Assembly (NCBI RefSeq): GCF_000275825.1 | Contig: NZ_JH719942.1 | Coordinates: forward strand, 1,490,575 to 1,554,574 | Direction of reading: 5' to 3' | DNA: 64,000 nt | Origin: Saprospira grandis DSM 2844 | Lineage (GTDB): Bacteria > Bacteroidota > Bacteroidia > Chitinophagales > Saprospiraceae | Shown: piece after piece, positions 26,893-34,534 of the stretch | Layout of the letters: every line of letters begins with the position of its first letter | How positions within the stretch are numbered: the first letter of the stretch is position 1 | Translations under genes and position numbers: made by a program | The notes under the pieces: model-generated | The model's input: the letters and a program-made list of their open reading frames with translations, nothing else | Told to the model about the DNA's origin: nothing | The model's database searches: none

Positions 26893-28374
26893 GTGAAAAA
26901 ACTCGATAAACTCTTAGTCATTAGCTTTCTCCCCCCTCTAATCATTTGGTTTTTGGTGGCCGTCTTTATCTTCAATATGCAGTTCCTCTGGAAGTATGTA
27001 GATGATATTGTCGGTAAGGGACTAGAGGTGTACATTATTCTCGAACTGCTCTTTTATCAAGCCCTCGCTATGGTCCCTCAAGCCCTCGTCTTTGGAGTGG
27101 TCATTGCCTCGGTCATGACCATGGGCAACCTCTCTGAACACTATGAGCTGGCCAGCATGAAATCCGCAGGAATTTCTCTTATGAGAATCCTTAGACCTCT
27201 CTTTTTCTTTGTGCTACTGCTCGGAGGCGCCTCCTACTTTTTCTCCAATGTGATTATTCCCGTTACCGCCCTGCAATTTAAAACTCGGCTCTACGATATC
27301 CGAAAACAACGACCCGCCCTCGATCTGCAAGTGGGCCAATTCAATAATGATTTTCGGAATATGACGATTTATATTGGCGGAAAAAATGGCAACCAGCTCG
27401 AAAATATGCGCATCTACGACCATAGCGAGCAAAGAGGAAATAGCAGCCAAACCAATGCCCACTTTGGCCAACTTAGCCTCTCTAAAGATAAACGCTACCT
27501 GCTCCTAGAACTAGAAGACGGCAAACGCTTTGAAGAAATGCAACAGGGCCTCGATAAAAAGACCAGCTTCTACCCTTTTATGCGGATGAATTTTAAAAGC
27601 TATCGCTCTGTTTTTGACCTCTCCGAATTTGATTTTTCTGAAACCGATAAGGACCTTTTTAAAAATCATTATTCCCTGCTCAATAGTAAACAACTCCTCA
27701 ATGGAATTGACTCTATTCTAAGTAAAAGAGCCCGACGCCTGCAGGAGCTACAACGCAATACCGATAACTTCTTTTACTTCCGAAAAATGGGCGGCTCAAC
27801 AGTGGATAGCCTAGGCAAACGGCCCGATAAACAATATATTCCCTTTACTCATTTGGCCCAAGCGCAGCCCTTGGCAGGCTCCAAAAACTGGAAAAGCATT
27901 GTGGAGCAAACTCCAAAAATGGACCGACATGCCATTTACCAGAGGGCCCAAAGTTTTGCCCGAAATATTAAAACGCAGGCTCAAAATATTAACCGGGGCC
28001 TCCCTCACTATGAAGAAGATGTGGCCGAGCATGAAAATGAACTGCATAAAAAAATCATTTTTGCCCTAGCCTGTGTACTCTTTCTCTTTGTCGGCGCTCC
28101 AATGGGGGCCATTATCAAAAAAGGAGGCTTTGGTTGGCCCATTTTTGTGGCCTTTGTCTTTTTTATGACCTTTTTTGTCCTCCATCTCACCGGAGAACGC
28201 TTGGCCAAAAAACTCGTTTGGCCCTGTTGGGCCGGCTCTTGGCTGCCTATTTTGGTTTTACTACCTCTAGCTATTTTACTCTCTAGAGCCGCATTAAGAG
28301 ATGCTCAACTGATTAGCTTCTCTAGCATTTGGAACAGTATTAAACGTTTTTTACCACAAAAGAAAAAGGCCTAA
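26893..28374 (+). CDS. LptF/LptG-family lipopolysaccharide export permease
   Basis: Protein of 493 residues beginning with GTG (MKKLDKLLVISFLPPLII). This start is favoured because the KKLDK opening precedes the first membrane helix as in relatives. Helices lie at about 10-30, 50-80 and 100-120, followed by a large periplasmic beta-jellyroll region with an inserted charged segment, and three helices near the C terminus (IIFALACVLFLFVGAPMGAI onwards). In the Lpt pathway it pairs with LptB to extract LPS from the inner membrane. It is translationally close to the PAP2 gene (1 bp between stop and start). Confidence 0.92.
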   Translation: MKKLDKLLVISFLPPLIIWFLVAVFIFNMQFLWKYVDDIVGKGLEVYIILELLFYQALAMVPQALVFGVVIASVMTMGNLSEHYELASMKSAGISLMRILRPLFFFVLLLGGASYFFSNVIIPVTALQFKTRLYDIRKQRPALDLQVGQFNNDFRNMTIYIGGKNGNQLENMRIYDHSEQRGNSSQTNAHFGQLSLSKDKRYLLLELEDGKRFEEMQQGLDKKTSFYPFMRMNFKSYRSVFDLSEFDFSETDKDLFKNHYSLLNSKQLLNGIDSILSKRARRLQELQRNTDNFFYFRKMGGSTVDSLGKRPDKQYIPFTHLAQAQPLAGSKNWKSIVEQTPKMDRHAIYQRAQSFARNIKTQAQNINRGLPHYEEDVAEHENELHKKIIFALACVLFLFVGAPMGAIIKKGGFGWPIFVAFVFFMTFFVLHLTGERLAKKLVWPCWAGSWLPILVLLPLAILLSRAALRDAQLISFSSIWNSIKRFLPQKKKA

Positions 28375-28375
28375 T

Positions 28376-29044
28376 ATGCAAGGATTTTGGACCTTTTGGC
28401 AAAAGCATCAGCTTTATCTTCATCTGATGCTTTGGCCCATTTTATTGGGCTGGATTCCGGCCCTACTCTTTGATAAAGGAGATGGCGTTCACTTCTTTTT
28501 AGATTTTAGAGGACCAAAACTCAACCTCTTTTTTAGACTCTTCACACAAGCCACCGAAGGCTTTACCCTCCTCTTTTGTTTTGGCGCCCTGCTGTTTATT
28601 CGTCTGCGCTACAGCCTACTTTTTGTATTGGGGACCGGCCTAAGTTTGGTCCTGAGTCAGGGACTTAAACTCTTTTTTCAGTTTCCTCGCCCTCAACCCT
28701 ATTTCCTACATTTTAGGGGCGAACTACTAGCTGCTATAGAACATCTACCTCAAAAAACGAGCTGGGTATCGAGCTTTCCTTCTGGCCATAGCATGGTTTC
28801 GGCCTGCTTGTTTGGCTTATTGGCCCTTTGGAGCCCTCGGCCCATTATGCAGGTGTTTTTTGCCCTAATTGCCTTAGGGGTCGCCTTTTCTAGAGTATAT
28901 TTGGGCCAGCATTTTTTGCAAGATATATTAAGCGGTTGTGCTTGGGGGAGTTTACTGGCGGGCCTGATTCACTACTTTAGCCAAGATTGGTCAAAAACAG
29001 GAGGCCCAATGATCCAACTCCGATTTCCTTTTAGAAAAAACTAA
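28376..29044 (+). CDS. PAP2-family membrane phosphatase
   Basis: Integral membrane protein of 222 residues with about six helices. All three acid-phosphatase motifs are complete: K98-x6-R105-P106 (KLFFQFPRP), P135-S-G-H138, and S172-R-x5-H179-x3-D183 (SRVYLGQHFLQD). The family removes phosphate from lipid phosphates such as undecaprenyl pyrophosphate, lipid A or phosphatidate. Near-overlap with the upstream LPS permease gene suggests a role in envelope lipid metabolism; the substrate is inferred only. Confidence 0.92.
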   Translation: MQGFWTFWQKHQLYLHLMLWPILLGWIPALLFDKGDGVHFFLDFRGPKLNLFFRLFTQATEGFTLLFCFGALLFIRLRYSLLFVLGTGLSLVLSQGLKLFFQFPRPQPYFLHFRGELLAAIEHLPQKTSWVSSFPSGHSMVSACLFGLLALWSPRPIMQVFFALIALGVAFSRVYLGQHFLQDILSGCAWGSLLAGLIHYFSQDWSKTGGPMIQLRFPFRKN

Positions 29045-29073
29045 GCAACAGCCTTCAGTTAAAAAAATGATTC

Positions 29074-30531
29074 ATGGACCTTTTAGCAGAAATTAAAGCG
29101 CTAGAGCAACAAGCTCGGCAGCTAGAGCCCAATGCCCAAGAGCGGCAGAAATACTGGACCGCCGTACAAGATTATGCAGAAGATTTCCTGGAGCAAATAG
29201 AGGAGATTCCAGCCTATGTAGAAAGCGAAAAAAAGGGCCAGGAGCTGCTTGATGCAGAGATTGGTCCGGCCCGTTCGCTAAAAGAGCTTTTGGCCCTTAT
29301 GGGGCAAGCCCTAGATAAGCCGGGGCTGAATCCAGCTTCGGGCGGGCACCTAGGTTATATTCCGGGCGGGGGGCTCTACCCATCGGCCCTAGGCGACTTT
29401 CTAGCTGCGGTTTTCAACCGTTATGCGGGGGTGTTCTATGGCTCGCCGGGGGCCGTGCGCATGGAAAACCAGCTATTAAAGTGGTTGGCTAAACGCCTTA
29501 ACTTTCCGGATACCGCCGCTGGAAACCTTTGTTCGGGAGGGTCTATTGCCAACCAAATTGCCATTGGTTGTGCTCGGGATGCGGCCCAACTAAAAGCGAG
29601 AGACTTTGAGCGGGCCGTAATTTACAGCAGCAAGCAGGTGCACCATTGCGTGCATAAATCCATCAATATGGTGGGTTTGCGAGAGGCGCAAATCCGTTAT
29701 ATTCCGATGGATGAGCGTTTTCGGATGCGGGCCGATATTTTGGTCCAACAAATTGCGAAAGATAGAGCGGAGGGCCTTATTCCCTTTATGGTGATTTGTT
29801 CGGCGGGGACCACCGACAGCGGAGCGATAGACCCATTGGAGCAAATTGCCGACTGCTGTGCGGCTGAAGACATCTGGATGCATGTAGATGCTGCTTATGG
29901 TGGTTTTTTCTACTTAGTCGATGAGCTTCGCCCTAGTTTTAAGGGCTTGGAGCGGGCCGATTCTTTGGCCATAGACCCGCATAAAGGATTATTTTTGCCT
30001 TATGGCACGGGGGCGGTCTTGGTTCGGGATGGGCAACAACTCTTTGCGTCGCAGCATTTAGAGGCCAGTTATTTACAGGATGCCTATTTAGATACCGAAG
30101 AAGTATCGCCTGCGGATCTATCGCCAGAGCTGACCAAACACTTTAGGGGCTTGCGGATGTGGTTGCCCTTACAACTTTTTGGCCTTGCCCCTTTTGTTGC
30201 GGCCTTGACAGAAAAGCGGCGATTGACCCAATATTTTTATCAGAAGATACAGGAATTGGGCTTTGAAGTAGGTCCTCCTCCCCAGCTCAGCGTTATGTTA
30301 TACCGTTATTGTCCCAAAAGCGGGGAGCACAACAGCTTTAATTTAGCTTTGGTCAAAAAAGTGCGGCAAGATGGTCGAGTTTTCTTATCTTCCACAACGA
30401 TAGAGGGGCAAGTATACCTTCGTTTGGCGGTCCTTTCTTTTAGGACCCATTTGCAGACCATAGACAACTGTTTGCAAGTATTAGCAGAGGCCAAGGTCGC
30501 CTTATTGGCTAGTGGAGAATGGTCCGATTAG
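29074..30531 (+). CDS. PLP-dependent group II decarboxylase (aromatic-L-amino-acid decarboxylase-like)
   Basis: Protein of 485 residues. The cofactor lysine is K304 in LAIDPHKGLFLPYGTG. Other family landmarks are HLGYIPGGG, the glycine/serine loop LCSGGSIANQIAIGCARDAA, HHCVHKS and HVDAAYGGFF (Asp that pairs with the pyridine nitrogen). It would decarboxylate an amino acid such as an aromatic residue, glutamate or diaminobutyrate; the substrate is not decided by the sequence. It starts 29 bp after the PAP2 stop codon. Its TAG stop overlaps the outer edge of repeat copy 11. Confidence 0.9.
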   Translation: MDLLAEIKALEQQARQLEPNAQERQKYWTAVQDYAEDFLEQIEEIPAYVESEKKGQELLDAEIGPARSLKELLALMGQALDKPGLNPASGGHLGYIPGGGLYPSALGDFLAAVFNRYAGVFYGSPGAVRMENQLLKWLAKRLNFPDTAAGNLCSGGSIANQIAIGCARDAAQLKARDFERAVIYSSKQVHHCVHKSINMVGLREAQIRYIPMDERFRMRADILVQQIAKDRAEGLIPFMVICSAGTTDSGAIDPLEQIADCCAAEDIWMHVDAAYGGFFYLVDELRPSFKGLERADSLAIDPHKGLFLPYGTGAVLVRDGQQLFASQHLEASYLQDAYLDTEEVSPADLSPELTKHFRGLRMWLPLQLFGLAPFVAALTEKRRLTQYFYQKIQELGFEVGPPPQLSVMLYRYCPKSGEHNSFNLALVKKVRQDGRVFLSSTTIEGQVYLRLAVLSFRTHLQTIDNCLQVLAEAKVALLASGEWSD

Positions 30532-30679
30532 GCGGCGAAGCCGCCCTGGCCCGCAGGGGCAGAACGGCCTAGCGATGTGTAGGGGTGGCCCTTAGGCCAG
30601 ACCGAGCTGGCAAAGCCAGCGAAGGGCCGAGCGAATAGCGAGCCCCGAAACGTAGCGCCCGCCGCAGGCGGGAGGCCCC
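30532..30679 (-). repeat. GC-rich modular repeat, subfamily A, copy 11
   Basis: Reverse copy filling nearly the whole gap between two genes. Stems: GGCGGC/GCCGCC at its outer edge, GCTGGC-AAA-GCCAGC and CCCGCC-GCA-GGCGGG. The GGCCCC end lies 28 bp before the DUF4240 start codon. Confidence 0.87.
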
Positions 30680-30707
30680 AAAAGAACAACAGCATAAAAC
30701 AACAGCT

Positions 30708-31316
30708 ATGATAGAAAGAGATTTTTGGCTCCTGATAGATGCCGTCAAGCAGGCAGCGGGAGATGATCAGCAGAAGTATGTCACTTTATTGGAAAAGCGA
30801 TTGGAGGCGATGACCTCGGATAGTATTCGGCGGCATGCGGTTTATTTGATGCAGCTTTTGCAGCAGAGCAGTACTGAAGAAGTTTGGGCGGCGCATTACT
30901 TAATCAATGGAGGATATGAAGAGTGGGGATTTGAGGATTTTCGGTATTGGTTAGTGGCCCAAGGGAAGCAATATTTTTATGATTGTTTGGCCAATCCGGC
31001 AGAATTTCTTTGCGAGCGGGTCAATATTGAGGAAGGCGAGAACCCAGAGCTCAGTTTTTATGAATTTTGGTCGGCCTTTAAGACCGCCTATGAGCGGAAG
31101 AGTCAGCGCAACCTCTGCCACACCCATGACTGGCTTAGAGAGTATGAAAAAGTGCAGCAAGCTGAATTTAGCTTAGAAGAGAAAATGCGTCCATTGGCGC
31201 AAGAATATAAACTACGGAGGCGTTACCCTGCTTTATTTAAGAAGTTTTTTCAGCACTTCTACTATCGTTTACAGAAGTACCAAGAGCAGCAATCTCCATC
31301 TACAGAACCCGCTTAA
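30708..31316 (+). CDS. DUF4240 domain protein
   Basis: Protein of 202 residues, cytoplasmic by composition. Residues 1-130 match the DUF4240 pattern: FWLLIDAVKQAAGDD near the start, then LMQLLQQSSTEEVWAAHYLI, GGYEEWGFEDFRYWLVAQGK and DCLANPAEFLC. The function of the family is unknown. The C-terminal 70 residues are charged and helical. It starts 12 bp before the LRR gene, so the pair is probably cotranscribed. Confidence 0.82.
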   Translation: MIERDFWLLIDAVKQAAGDDQQKYVTLLEKRLEAMTSDSIRRHAVYLMQLLQQSSTEEVWAAHYLINGGYEEWGFEDFRYWLVAQGKQYFYDCLANPAEFLCERVNIEEGENPELSFYEFWSAFKTAYERKSQRNLCHTHDWLREYEKVQQAEFSLEEKMRPLAQEYKLRRRYPALFKKFFQHFYYRLQKYQEQQSPSTEPA

Positions 31317-31327
31317 TTGTTCCATCT

Positions 31328-32857
31328 ATGCTTAGTCGATACGAACTTCAGTTGGCCGAACTCCTGGCCCAAAAGAGCCTTAAAAAACTAGATGCCAGCC
31401 GAAAAGGCTTGCAAGAGCTGCCCAGAGAGATTGGGCGTTCTAAGGGCATGAAACAGCTCAATATAGAAGACAACCGCTTGAAAGACCTTCCTGACAGCCT
31501 TGCTAATTTGGGGCAATTGGAGTGGTTAGACATTTCGGACAATCGTCTATCGCCCTTACCCAAGGTGCTATTTCAGCTTCGGAAACTGAATTGGTTGGAC
31601 CTATCGAACAATGGCTTGAGCGAGTTGGGGGAAGAATTGGCGGCTTGGGAAGAGCTCATGCGTTTGGATCTAAAAAACAATCAATTGCAAGAACTGCCTA
31701 ATAACTTTGGGCAACTCAAGGCCCTGCGCAAACTGCTATTGGAGCGCAACCAATTATCGGCCTTGCCGGCTAGTTTTGGGCAATTGCAGCAACTGCAGCA
31801 GCTTGATTTATCGGAAAATGCCTTCACTCAACTGCCAGAAGAAATTGGGCAGCTCAAGGCCCTCAAGCAGCTCAGCATTAGTGCCAACCCCATGCCTCAG
31901 TTAGCTAAAGTATTGGGCCAGCTCTCCAATTTGGAAGAGCTACAGGCCGAAGGCTTGGGCCTAGAAGAAGTTCCTGAGGAAATTGGGCAACTCAATAACT
32001 TGCAGAGCCTATTTTTGGGCTACAATCGCTTAAAAAGCTTAGCCGCCAACTTGGGCAGTTGTTCGGCTTTGGAGCAGCTTGATTTGGGGAACAACCGCTT
32101 AGAAAAGCTGCCCCTGAACCTGGCCCGTTGTCAGCAGCTTAAAGTCTTGAACTTAGAAGACAACCCCTTGGGAGAACTGCCCTTATTTTTGCAGGAAATT
32201 CAGGCCCTAGAGGAATTGGATATGAGCAACTGTAATTTGGTCAATTTGGGGGCAGGTTTAAGCTTGCCCGCCCTACATTGGTTAGACCTATCGGCTAATC
32301 AGCTGCGGGATTTGCCTAGTAACTTTGGGCAATTGACGGCCTTGAGTTGGTTAGACCTTAGAGACAACCAACTGCAAAAATGGCCCAAGGCCTTGGAAGA
32401 GCTCAGCCAGATTCGGCAGCTTCTTTTGGCGGGGAACTTCCTTCGTCAGATTAACCTCAGTGAGCTAGATTGGCCAGAACTGGAGGAATTGGACCTTAGT
32501 AAAAATGAATTGACCGAATTATCGGGGCAATGGGATAAGCTGCCTCAATTGCGCCAACTCAATCTAGAAAAGAATCAATTGGCCCAATTGCCAGAAGACT
32601 GGCAGCCCTTGAGTAATTTGGAAGAACTGGATCTATCAGACAATCAGCTAGATAGCTTGCCCCAGAGCTTGGGAAAATTGGATCAGATTCAGTGGCTAGA
32701 CCTTAGAAACAACCAGTTTACTGAGTTTCCTCAGGCCCTGCTGCCTTTAGTGGGCCAGTTGCAGGCCCTTTACTTGAGCGAAAACAACTGGAGTGAGTCG
32801 GCCTTGGCCCTTTGGAAAACTCATTTTGAGGAAGTCATTGTAGACCTAGAGCTATAG
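31328..32857 (+). CDS. Leucine-rich-repeat protein
   Basis: Protein of 509 residues made almost entirely of about 20 leucine-rich repeats of 22-23 residues (LxxLxLxxNxLxxLPxxLGxL), from about residue 18 to the end. There is no signal peptide, membrane helix or attached GTPase or kinase domain. LRR solenoids bind proteins; the partner is unknown. The repeats resemble those of bacterial Roco and disease-resistance-like proteins, but no extra domain is present. It follows the DUF4240 gene by 11 bp. Confidence 0.9.
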   Translation: MLSRYELQLAELLAQKSLKKLDASRKGLQELPREIGRSKGMKQLNIEDNRLKDLPDSLANLGQLEWLDISDNRLSPLPKVLFQLRKLNWLDLSNNGLSELGEELAAWEELMRLDLKNNQLQELPNNFGQLKALRKLLLERNQLSALPASFGQLQQLQQLDLSENAFTQLPEEIGQLKALKQLSISANPMPQLAKVLGQLSNLEELQAEGLGLEEVPEEIGQLNNLQSLFLGYNRLKSLAANLGSCSALEQLDLGNNRLEKLPLNLARCQQLKVLNLEDNPLGELPLFLQEIQALEELDMSNCNLVNLGAGLSLPALHWLDLSANQLRDLPSNFGQLTALSWLDLRDNQLQKWPKALEELSQIRQLLLAGNFLRQINLSELDWPELEELDLSKNELTELSGQWDKLPQLRQLNLEKNQLAQLPEDWQPLSNLEELDLSDNQLDSLPQSLGKLDQIQWLDLRNNQFTEFPQALLPLVGQLQALYLSENNWSESALALWKTHFEEVIVDLEL

Positions 32858-32917
32858 GCCTTTTGCCTAATTTGGCCCTTTAGGCCTTTCACTAGTAAAA
32901 AAAGGATGCCCTTGCCC

Positions 32918-32925
32918 TATCTTTG
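32918..32925 (+). promoter_or_regulatory. Promoter element of the candidate small RNA
   Basis: TATCTTTG, an exact TAnnTTTG match, lies 60 bp after the LRR stop codon and just before a structured stretch. No clear -33 motif is seen. Confidence 0.5.
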
Positions 32926-32929
32926 TTAT

Positions 32930-33034
32930 GCAATCGGGAGGGAACACCTCCTTAAATTGCACTTCAATTAAGTTTGGGGTAAATCATGGGGATTACAGAG
33001 CAGCAGCCTTGGGGAAGGTTGCTGCTCATTTTTT
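32930..33034 (+). ncRNA. Candidate structured small RNA
   Basis: About 105 nt between the LRR gene and the converging methyltransferase gene. Successive stems: GGAGG-GAACA-CCTCC (32937-32951), AATTG-CACTT-CAATT (32955-32969), GTAAATC-ATGGG-GATTAC (32979-32996) and a terminator stem. A promoter motif lies at the expected distance upstream. A 44-codon frame from 32928 exists but runs through the terminator and looks accidental. It matches no RNA family I can name; it lacks the conserved SRP apical loop. Confidence 0.5.
32998..33034 (+). terminator. Intrinsic terminator of the candidate small RNA
   Basis: GAGCAGCAGCCTT pairs with AAGGTTGCTGCTC (13 bp, one G-U pair) around a GGGG loop and is followed by ATTTTTT. 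The T-tract direction shows it serves forward transcription and not the reverse-strand methyltransferase gene. Confidence 0.92.
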
Positions 33035-33038
33035 ATGC

Positions 33039-34238
33039 CTATACCAAAGCAACCCCTAGGCGTTTGGCCAATTCTTGTTCCTTGATGCCAAATTCGGCAG
33101 CTAATGTCTGAAGCTCGACCAAAATGCGGTCCTGCTCCTCCCTTTCTATTCCCTGCGGGCGTTTTTGGGCCGCCAACATCAGGTTTTTGGCGGTATGCTG
33201 GCCCGAAATAAACTCAAAGGCCTTAGCCTGATAGCCCTGATGCTCTAATAATAAGGCCCGGATGCTATCGGTTAATAACTCGGCTTGCCGCTCCTGAAAA
33301 ATGCCCTGTTTGAGCGGAAAGCGCCATTGTGGAGCCACCGCCTGAATCTGTTGGCGAACCTCTTTATGGCAACAGGGTGCCACCACTAATAGCTCGGCCC
33401 CTTGCAAAAGACCCTTATGCAGCGCATAATCTGTAGCGAGATTACAAGCATGCAAGGCAATTAAAACATCTATTTTTAGCTCCTTGGGAAAATCGGCAAT
33501 ATCCATAGCCATAAAGCGGATATTTTGCTGCCAGCCTAGTGTATGGCTCAACTGCTGGCAAAACTCCACTAGTTCGGGCCGAAGCTCTACCCCCAACAGC
33601 TCCACGTCTTGGCCTTGCTGCATCAAAAAATCGACTAAGGCAAAACTGAGGTAGCCCTTACCGCTGCCCATATCAACAATGCGCAAGCTTTCTTTTTGGC
33701 CCAGTAGCTTAGTTTGTTCCAATTGGGCCTGCATGATTTCTACATACTTATTGATCTGCCGAAACTTATCTTGCTGCTTGTCCTTCACCCGCCCCTTAGC
33801 ATCCGTAATGCCCAAGGCCTGCAAAAAAGGCCGATCGGCAGTAATGAGATATTGCTTTTTGCGGTTGTGGCTGAGCGGAGCGGGAGCGGCCTCTTTGGCC
33901 ATTTTTTTCCGTTGCAAACGGGCCTTTCCTCTGCGGTTAAAGAGCAGTTGAACCTCTTCAGTGGTCGTTTTCATATAGGCGGCTTTATAATCTTTTAGCC
34001 AAGCTTGCAACTTCGGCTCTAGTTCTGCCAATAGATAATTTTGCACCTTATCTTGCCTGGCGTAACGGTAGGTGGCTTGCAAGGCCAAACCTTTTTTTAG
34101 GGCAATCGGGCGGCCCAAAATCTTCTGGGCGCAGCCTTCTGGCCCCTTACTTAAGCTCAGTTTGATTAGGTTTTTTTGGGCCAAAGCCGCTGAGAGCAAT
34201 TGTATAAATTGCTGGATGGCAGTATCTTTTTCAGACAT
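33039..34238 (-). CDS. SAM-dependent methyltransferase (Methyltransf_32-like)
   Basis: Protein of 399 residues from the ATG at 34238 (MSEKDTAIQQF). I prefer this over an in-frame ATG at 34301, which would add a hydrophobic leader ill suited to a cytoplasmic enzyme. An N-terminal domain of about 150 residues rich in Lys/Arg precedes the Rossmann domain, with SAM motif I as VDMGSGKGYLSFALVDF and later LLGVELRPELVEF and DVLIALHACNLATDYAL. A conserved APCCHKEVRQQI follows. The layout resembles rRNA/protein methyltransferases of the Methyltransf_32 group; the substrate is unknown. Confidence 0.83.
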   Translation of the reverse strand: MSEKDTAIQQFIQLLSAALAQKNLIKLSLSKGPEGCAQKILGRPIALKKGLALQATYRYARQDKVQNYLLAELEPKLQAWLKDYKAAYMKTTTEEVQLLFNRRGKARLQRKKMAKEAAPAPLSHNRKKQYLITADRPFLQALGITDAKGRVKDKQQDKFRQINKYVEIMQAQLEQTKLLGQKESLRIVDMGSGKGYLSFALVDFLMQQGQDVELLGVELRPELVEFCQQLSHTLGWQQNIRFMAMDIADFPKELKIDVLIALHACNLATDYALHKGLLQGAELLVVAPCCHKEVRQQIQAVAPQWRFPLKQGIFQERQAELLTDSIRALLLEHQGYQAKAFEFISGQHTAKNLMLAAQKRPQGIEREEQDRILVELQTLAAEFGIKEQELAKRLGVALV

Positions 34239-34341
34239 AAATTTTCCTCTGATGCAAAAACTAAAGAATAACAGACTACCCAATTTGAGCAGCGGCCTCA
34301 AAATACTAATTTTATTAGTGGTTTTTTGACCCTTTTGTTTT

Positions 34342-34500
34342 GGGGCTGCCCCGCCCTGCGGGCGGGTCGGGCTGTGTCGGGGCTCGCAGGTCTGCTCGGC
34401 CCTGCGGGGCTTTCGCTTCGCTTCAGCCCCTTGGTCTGCGGCTGCGCCGCCCCCCTATCCATCCCTCAGCCTGCGGCCCTAACGGGCCTGTAGACCGCAG
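34342..34500 (+). repeat. GC-rich modular repeat, subfamily B, copy 12
   Basis: Forward copy beginning GGGGCTGCCCC, stem CCGCCC-TGC-GGGCGG, GTCGGGCTG linker, variable stem GGGGCT/AGCCCC, GCGGC-TGC-GCCGC, then CATCCCTCAGCC. The GGGG end faces the methyltransferase start. Confidence 0.87.
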
Positions 34501-34534
34501 AAAGAAAGAACGGCCTCAAACTATAAACTACGGC

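Noticed and set aside
32930-33034. SRP (4.5S) or 6S RNA
   Set aside because: The conserved SRP apical loop with GGAAGCAGC is absent, and the element is too short and wrongly folded for 6S RNA.
32928-33062. A 44-codon open frame over the candidate small RNA
   Set aside because: It reads through the terminator stem into the converging gene and shows no protein-like pattern.
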